A stretch of DNA of 18,048 nucleotides from an uncultured Burkholderiales bacterium (GTDB lineage: Bacteria; Pseudomonadota; Gammaproteobacteria; Burkholderiales; Burkholderiaceae_D). The position numbers were made by a program, and so were the translations under genes. The notes beneath the pieces are model-generated. The model was not told the origin of the DNA, ran no database searches, and worked only from the letters and a program-made list of their open reading frames with translations. Each line of letters starts with the position of its first letter. Positions within the stretch are counted from its first letter, which is position 1. This document shows, one piece after another, positions 14,059 to 18,048 of this stretch. Location: assembly GCA_937872165.1 (NCBI GenBank), contig CALMOR010000130.1, forward strand, positions 1 through 18,048. The letters run 5' to 3'.

Positions 14059-17000
14059 ATGAACAGCGCATTCGAGTCCGACGGCGTCGCCCCCGGCGCC
14101 GAGCTCGACCCCGGCGACGACGGCGGCGTCGACACCAGCACGATCGGCTGGCTGCTGCCCGAGATCGTCGCCGCTTTCGACACGGCCACGACCTCGCTGC
14201 GCGCCTTCCGCGCCGGTGCGGCCGGTGGCGATCGGGCGGACGTCGACCTCGCACCGCTTCGCGTGGCACGGTCGCACGTCCATCAGGCGCACGGCGCTCT
14301 CGAGCTCGGCGAGCTCGCGGGCGCGACGCGGGTCACCGAGGCCATCGAGGAACTGCTCGCGAGCTTCGAGCAGGAGCCGTCGCGCTGCGATGCGACGGCG
14401 CTCGACGCCGTCATCGGCGCCTGCCGCGCCCTCGTCGAGTATCTCGAGGACCTGCAGGCCGGTGCGCACCAGCAACCGCTGTATCTGTATCCGAGCTATC
14501 GCGATCTGCTCGCCGCGCGAGGCGCCGATCGCATCCATCCGGCCGACCTGTTCATGGTCGATCTCGGCATCCGGCCGCCGCGCGGCGATCAGGGTCGTGC
14601 ACTCGACGAAGCCGGGCTGAAGGAGCAGCGGAGCGCGTTCGAACAGGCCTTGCTGCGTTACCTGCGCAACGAGAAGGACGGCTCCGCGCTCGCGGCCCTG
14701 AGCGGCACGGTCGCGGCGATCGACGACTCGGTCGCGGCGACGTCGAAACAGGGGCAGCAGCGTTCGTTCTGGTGGTCCGCCCGTGCGCTCTTCGAGGCGC
14801 TCGCCCACGACGGCCTCGCGGCCGTGCCGGCGCAGCAGGCGCACGTCAAGCGCCTCGCGGGGCGCATCAACCTGCAGATCCGCAAGCTCGTCGAAGGATC
14901 GGCCGTCGTCGCCGAACGCCTGCACACCGACGTCCTCTTCGTCGTGGCGATGGCCGCCCCGGTGACGCCGCTGGTCCGCGAGGTGCAGAGCCGCTACCGG
15001 CTCGTGGTGCCGAAGGACTTCGAGATGCAACGCTACGGACGCATCGACGCGTCGGCCCTGCGGCATGCGCGCGAAGCGCTGGCGTCCGCGAAGGTCTCGT
15101 GGTCGGCGATCGTTTCCGGCGACGTCGCGCAGATCGCGGCGTTCGCGAAGGAGACCACGGCGCTGACCGATGCGGTCGGACCGATCAGGCGGCGCGGGCT
15201 CGCGCAGGTCGCGCAGGTGATCGACGGCATCGCCACCGACCTCGGCTTCGACCCTCGCCAGCCGCAGGCCGACGTCGGACTCGATGTGGCCACGGCGCTG
15301 CTGTTCCTCGAAGGCGCGCTCGAACGCGCCCGCACGCTCGACGACGCCTTCGACGAGCGCGCGGCTCTCGTCGCGGCACGCGTCGAGGCCGCCGTCCTCG
15401 GCCGCGACCATCCCGCGTCCAAGGTCGAATGGCTCGACCGCATGTCGCGCGAGGCCCAGGAACGGCTGACGGTAGCGAGCTTCGTCGCCGAGATGCAGGC
15501 CAACCTGCGCAATGCCGAGAAGGTCCTCGACGCGTTCTTCCGCGACCCGACCGAACGTGCCGGCCTCGCCGAGGCGCAGAAGGCGCTCGGCCAGGCGAGC
15601 GGTGCGCTGGCGCTGCTCGGCCACGACGACGTCCATCGCGCCATCGAACATGCGCGCACCACCATCGAGGGCTTCCGCGACGAGGACGCGCCGGTCGACG
15701 AGGCCGCCTATGCCGAGCTCGCGCAGAACCTCGGCGCCGTGGGTTTCTATGTCGAACAGATCAAGCGGTCGCGCATCGATGTGGAGGCCTTCCACTTCGA
15801 CTTCGCGTCCGGACGCTTCAGCGCCGAGATGGCGCGGGCTCCTGCGGCCGAGAGGCCGGGCGAGGACGTCGTGCACGGCGTGACCGCGAGCGCGATCTTC
15901 GCCGAGCCGGCGTCGACGTCCGAATTCGATCGTCGGTCGACGACCGGGGTCGACGAGCCGTCCGTCGTCGAGGATCCGTTCGCCGTGACGTCGCCGGCGT
16001 TCGCGGCGACCGAAGTGCTGGAAGCGGACGCCACGCTCGAGGAAGAGATGGCGCGGCGCGCCGCCGATGCCGCGCAGCACGTGTCGCGCCTGCGCGAGCA
16101 TCCCGCCGACCGGCAGGCGCGCGATGCGCTGATGTCGGCGGTCGACGATGTCCGTCGCAACGCGATGCTGATCGACGACCGCGCGTTGCAGGACGAGGCC
16201 GCGGCATTGCTCGCGCCGCTGCGGGCGGGGGACGACGAGGCGCTCGGCTTCGCCTCCGCGGCCGAACTCGCCGATCACGTCGCCGACCTCGCCGCGCATG
16301 CGAACCGGTCCGCGGGCCTCGCGCCGGCGATGGCCGTTCCCGACGAACCGACGATGCCGGTCCCGACCGCCGACAACGCCGCTGCGATCGACGCGGAGCT
16401 GCTCGAGATCTTCCTGGAGGAGGCCGGTGGCGTCCTCGAGGAGGCCGGCGCGTCGATGCGGGTGCTCGATGCGGACCCTCACAGCCACACGGCATCGGTC
16501 AACCTGCGCCGCGGCTTCCATACGCTGAAGGGCAGCGGGCGCATGGTCGGGCTCGTCGCGTTCGGCGATGCGGCGTGGAGCATCGAGGAGACGCTGAACG
16601 ATCATCTCGCGGACCGGCGTGCCGCCTCGGCGGACCTCCGATCGCTGATCGACTACGCGGTCCGCTATCTGACGGACTGGGTCGAAGAGCTCAGGTCGAC
16701 CGGCTCCTCGTCCCGCATCCCCGACGCGTTGATCGAGGCGGCACGCGCGGTGCGCGGCGCGTCCCCGCCGTCCGCCGATGCCGAAGCGGCTGCGGACGGC
16801 GTCGAAGCGATCGACGTGCCGAAGCTCGACAGCGACGAGGACGACTTCCTGTCCACGACCTTCGCCCCGTCGGATTCGGGGTTCGAACCGGATGCCCGGT
16901 TCGCGGCGACACTGGTGCTGGACCCGCACGAAGAGATACCCGATCTCGAGTTCTTCGGCGTGCAGCCGCATCTGCGCGACGAAGAACCGCGGCCGGCCGG

Positions 17001-18048
17001 AATCGAGACGCGACCGGCCGACGACGAGGCGCACTTCGATCTTCTGTTCGAGCCGCTCGCGATCCAGCCGGCGGCCGATAAGCCGACGCCGCCGATGGCG
17101 CTCGACGAGCCGTCGCCCACCGACGCCGTCGCTTCGCCCGAACCGGACGAAACGGCTCAATCGGCCAAGATGGCCGAAATGGCTGGATCGGATGATTTGG
17201 TCGACGAACCGGTGTCTCCGTTCGAAGCGGCCGAAGCGCCGGTCGGGCAGGATCGCGAACAGCGTCGGAATGCGGACAACGTCGTCGCGCTGACCTTCCG
17301 GCCGCCGCCGGGCCGCGTCGACGAAGTCCGGGCCATCGGTCCGCTGACGCTGTCCGTCGCGCTCTTCAACATCTACCTGACCGAAGCCGACGAACTGCTG
17401 CGCATCCTCACGCAGGACTTCGCCGAGTGGCATCACGAGCTCGATCGCTACGTGTCCGACGCCGCGATGCGTGCCGCCCATTCGCTGGCGGGCTCGTCGG
17501 CCACGGTGGGGCTCGTGCCGGCCCACGACCTGGCGGCCGGCATCGAGGAAGTCCTGCAGACGCTGTGGCGCGAGCCGGTCGAGATGACCGAGGGACAGGT
17601 CGCCCGCCTCGAAGCCGCCGTCGAGTCGCTGCGCCGCATGCTGCATCGCTTCGCTGCCGAGCGCATGCCCGAGCCGGATCCGGTGCGCATCGCCGACCTG
17701 CTGGCCCTCCGTCGCGAAGTCGTCGGCGACGACGCGATCGCTTCAGGAGCGGTGACGGAGCCCCCGGTGCCGACGAACGACGAAGCGCCGGTCGTCGAGG
17801 CGGCGCTGCCGTTCGAGGCGCTCGATTTCGGGGACGAGCCGGAGGTCGCCGCTTTCGAGGAGCCCTTCGACGGAGCGGTTGCGGAACCGAACGACGGGAT
17901 GGTCGACGAGACCGCCGTCGACGAGCCGATCCACGAAGCCATCGACCTCGCGCCGGTCGCGGAGGAGCCGGTCGATCGCGACGAGAGCTTCGACGCCATC
18001 ACGACCCTCGGGGTCGGCGAGACGCCCGCCGACCCCGAGGGTCGTGAT
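14059..18048 (+). CDS. chpA: multi-Hpt hybrid histidine kinase ChpA/PilL, N-terminal 1330 codons (partial)
   Basis: An uninterrupted frame from the ATG at 14059 (ribosome site AAAGGA, 14045-14050) to the window edge with no stop; the CheA kinase, CheW and receiver parts must lie beyond. Visible modules: an N-terminal Hpt-like/FimL-like region (1-160, V-H-Q-A-H-G-A-L with H75) and helical segments (about 190-560) including F-W-W-S-A-R-A-L-F-E-A-L-A. A second Hpt-like copy lacks the histidine (L-G-Q-A-S-G-A-L, G511). Then come a canonical Hpt (about 775-885, F-H-T-L-K-G-S-G-R-M-V-G, H821) and another (about 1098-1200, A-H-S-L-A-G-S-S-A-T-V-G, H1141). Long acidic D/E/P/A-rich linkers separate them (about 590-680, 900-1085, 1220-1330). 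Role: phosphorelay hub controlling PilG and PilH. The 79-bp gap after pilJ contains no pilK. The last 51 bases form a perfect inverted repeat that may be an assembly artefact. Confidence 0.93.
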   Translation, partial: MNSAFESDGVAPGAELDPGDDGGVDTSTIGWLLPEIVAAFDTATTSLRAFRAGAAGGDRADVDLAPLRVARSHVHQAHGALELGELAGATRVTEAIEELLASFEQEPSRCDATALDAVIGACRALVEYLEDLQAGAHQQPLYLYPSYRDLLAARGADRIHPADLFMVDLGIRPPRGDQGRALDEAGLKEQRSAFEQALLRYLRNEKDGSALAALSGTVAAIDDSVAATSKQGQQRSFWWSARALFEALAHDGLAAVPAQQAHVKRLAGRINLQIRKLVEGSAVVAERLHTDVLFVVAMAAPVTPLVREVQSRYRLVVPKDFEMQRYGRIDASALRHAREALASAKVSWSAIVSGDVAQIAAFAKETTALTDAVGPIRRRGLAQVAQVIDGIATDLGFDPRQPQADVGLDVATALLFLEGALERARTLDDAFDERAALVAARVEAAVLGRDHPASKVEWLDRMSREAQERLTVASFVAEMQANLRNAEKVLDAFFRDPTERAGLAEAQKALGQASGALALLGHDDVHRAIEHARTTIEGFRDEDAPVDEAAYAELAQNLGAVGFYVEQIKRSRIDVEAFHFDFASGRFSAEMARAPAAERPGEDVVHGVTASAIFAEPASTSEFDRRSTTGVDEPSVVEDPFAVTSPAFAATEVLEADATLEEEMARRAADAAQHVSRLREHPADRQARDALMSAVDDVRRNAMLIDDRALQDEAAALLAPLRAGDDEALGFASAAELADHVADLAAHANRSAGLAPAMAVPDEPTMPVPTADNAAAIDAELLEIFLEEAGGVLEEAGASMRVLDADPHSHTASVNLRRGFHTLKGSGRMVGLVAFGDAAWSIEETLNDHLADRRAASADLRSLIDYAVRYLTDWVEELRSTGSSSRIPDALIEAARAVRGASPPSADAEAAADGVEAIDVPKLDSDEDDFLSTTFAPSDSGFEPDARFAATLVLDPHEEIPDLEFFGVQPHLRDEEPRPAGIETRPADDEAHFDLLFEPLAIQPAADKPTPPMALDEPSPTDAVASPEPDETAQSAKMAEMAGSDDLVDEPVSPFEAAEAPVGQDREQRRNADNVVALTFRPPPGRVDEVRAIGPLTLSVALFNIYLTEADELLRILTQDFAEWHHELDRYVSDAAMRAAHSLAGSSATVGLVPAHDLAAGIEEVLQTLWREPVEMTEGQVARLEAAVESLRRMLHRFAAERMPEPDPVRIADLLALRREVVGDDAIASGAVTEPPVPTNDEAPVVEAALPFEALDFGDEPEVAAFEEPFDGAVAEPNDGMVDETAVDEPIHEAIDLAPVAEEPVDRDESFDAITTLGVGETPADPEGRD
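17998..18048. repeat. perfect 21-bp inverted repeat (9-nt loop) flush with the window end
   Basis: Bases 17998-18018 are the exact reverse complement of 18028-18048, separated by GAGACGCCC. The left arm begins ATCACGACCCTCGGGG and the right arm ends CCCCGAGGGTCGTGAT. It lies inside the chpA frame, which stays open through it. A 21-bp perfect arm is far beyond chance. The exact match with the end of the sequence suggests a fold-back or palindromic contig end, though a genuine coding-strand hairpin cannot be excluded. Confidence 0.85.

Noticed and set aside
14053..17646. An open minus-strand frame of nearly 1200 codons antisense to chpA
   Set aside because: It is highly Arg/Gly/Asp-rich with no domain signature and mirrors the codon bias of the chpA frame, a known effect of high GC. 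The plus frame carries Hpt motifs, a ribosome site and operon context.
1..18048. CRISPR, toxin-antitoxin, prophage or insertion-sequence content
   Set aside because: No regularly spaced direct repeats, transposase, integrase or small paired toxin-like genes were seen; the holin-family protein is a chromosomal YqjE-type gene, not a phage marker.

Overview
This window is GC-rich throughout, with dense coding and strong G/C third-position bias. Gene content and order point to a betaproteobacterium, Burkholderiales/Rhodocyclales-like. The divergent arrangement hemL-thiE-thiD / rubredoxin-pilG-pilH-pilI-pilJ-chpA is, from general knowledge, a common betaproteobacterial neighbourhood. No species can be named from the sequence alone. 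I see no rRNA, tRNA, CRISPR array, insertion sequence or phage integration signal.

Layout. (1) 1-163: the 3' end of a D-Ala-D-Ala carboxypeptidase (PBP4/DacB). (2) 294-1704, plus strand: an envelope-stress-type trio of a DUF883/YqjD-ElaB protein, a YqjE-like holin-family membrane protein interrupted by an in-frame TAG, and a YqjK-like small protein. (3) 1709-2506, plus strand: a secreted, probably outer-membrane beta-barrel protein. It converges with the next cluster with no spacer at all: the two stop codons abut. (4) 6454-2507, minus strand: a trehalose cluster. It encodes a 786-residue membrane-anchored trehalose-6-phosphate-synthase-family enzyme (GT20) with an N-terminal extracytoplasmic sensor-like domain, then OtsB phosphatase, then a second probable outer-membrane protein that overlaps otsB by ATGA. 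(5) 9450-6594, minus strand: thiD-thiE-hemL, each pair sharing a 4-nt stop/start overlap (ATGA, then TTGA), so ThiD, ThiE and glutamate-1-semialdehyde aminomutase are probably translationally coupled. (6) 9660-18048, plus strand: rubredoxin, then the type IV pilus chemosensory (Pil-Chp) operon pilG, pilH, pilI, pilJ and the first 1330 codons of chpA/pilL, which runs off the window.

How the genes work together. PilJ is the transmembrane receptor, PilI the CheW adaptor, ChpA the multi-Hpt hybrid kinase, and PilG and PilH the response regulators of a twitching-motility/cAMP-type signalling system. No pilK (CheR methyltransferase) lies between pilJ and chpA. The trehalose cluster would make trehalose-6-phosphate and dephosphorylate it. 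The sensor-like N-terminus suggests the synthase activity is placed at, and perhaps controlled from, the cytoplasmic membrane.

The observations most worth a second look are the sensor-GT20 fusion with its divergent donor loop, the perfect 21-bp inverted repeat that ends exactly at the window edge (possible assembly fold-back), the nonsense codon inside the first membrane segment of the YqjE-like gene, the degenerate Hpt modules of ChpA, and several dyads or direct repeats sitting on candidate promoters. I do not see an obviously new defence or mobile system here. All numbers below come from reading the sequence by eye; no database search was run.
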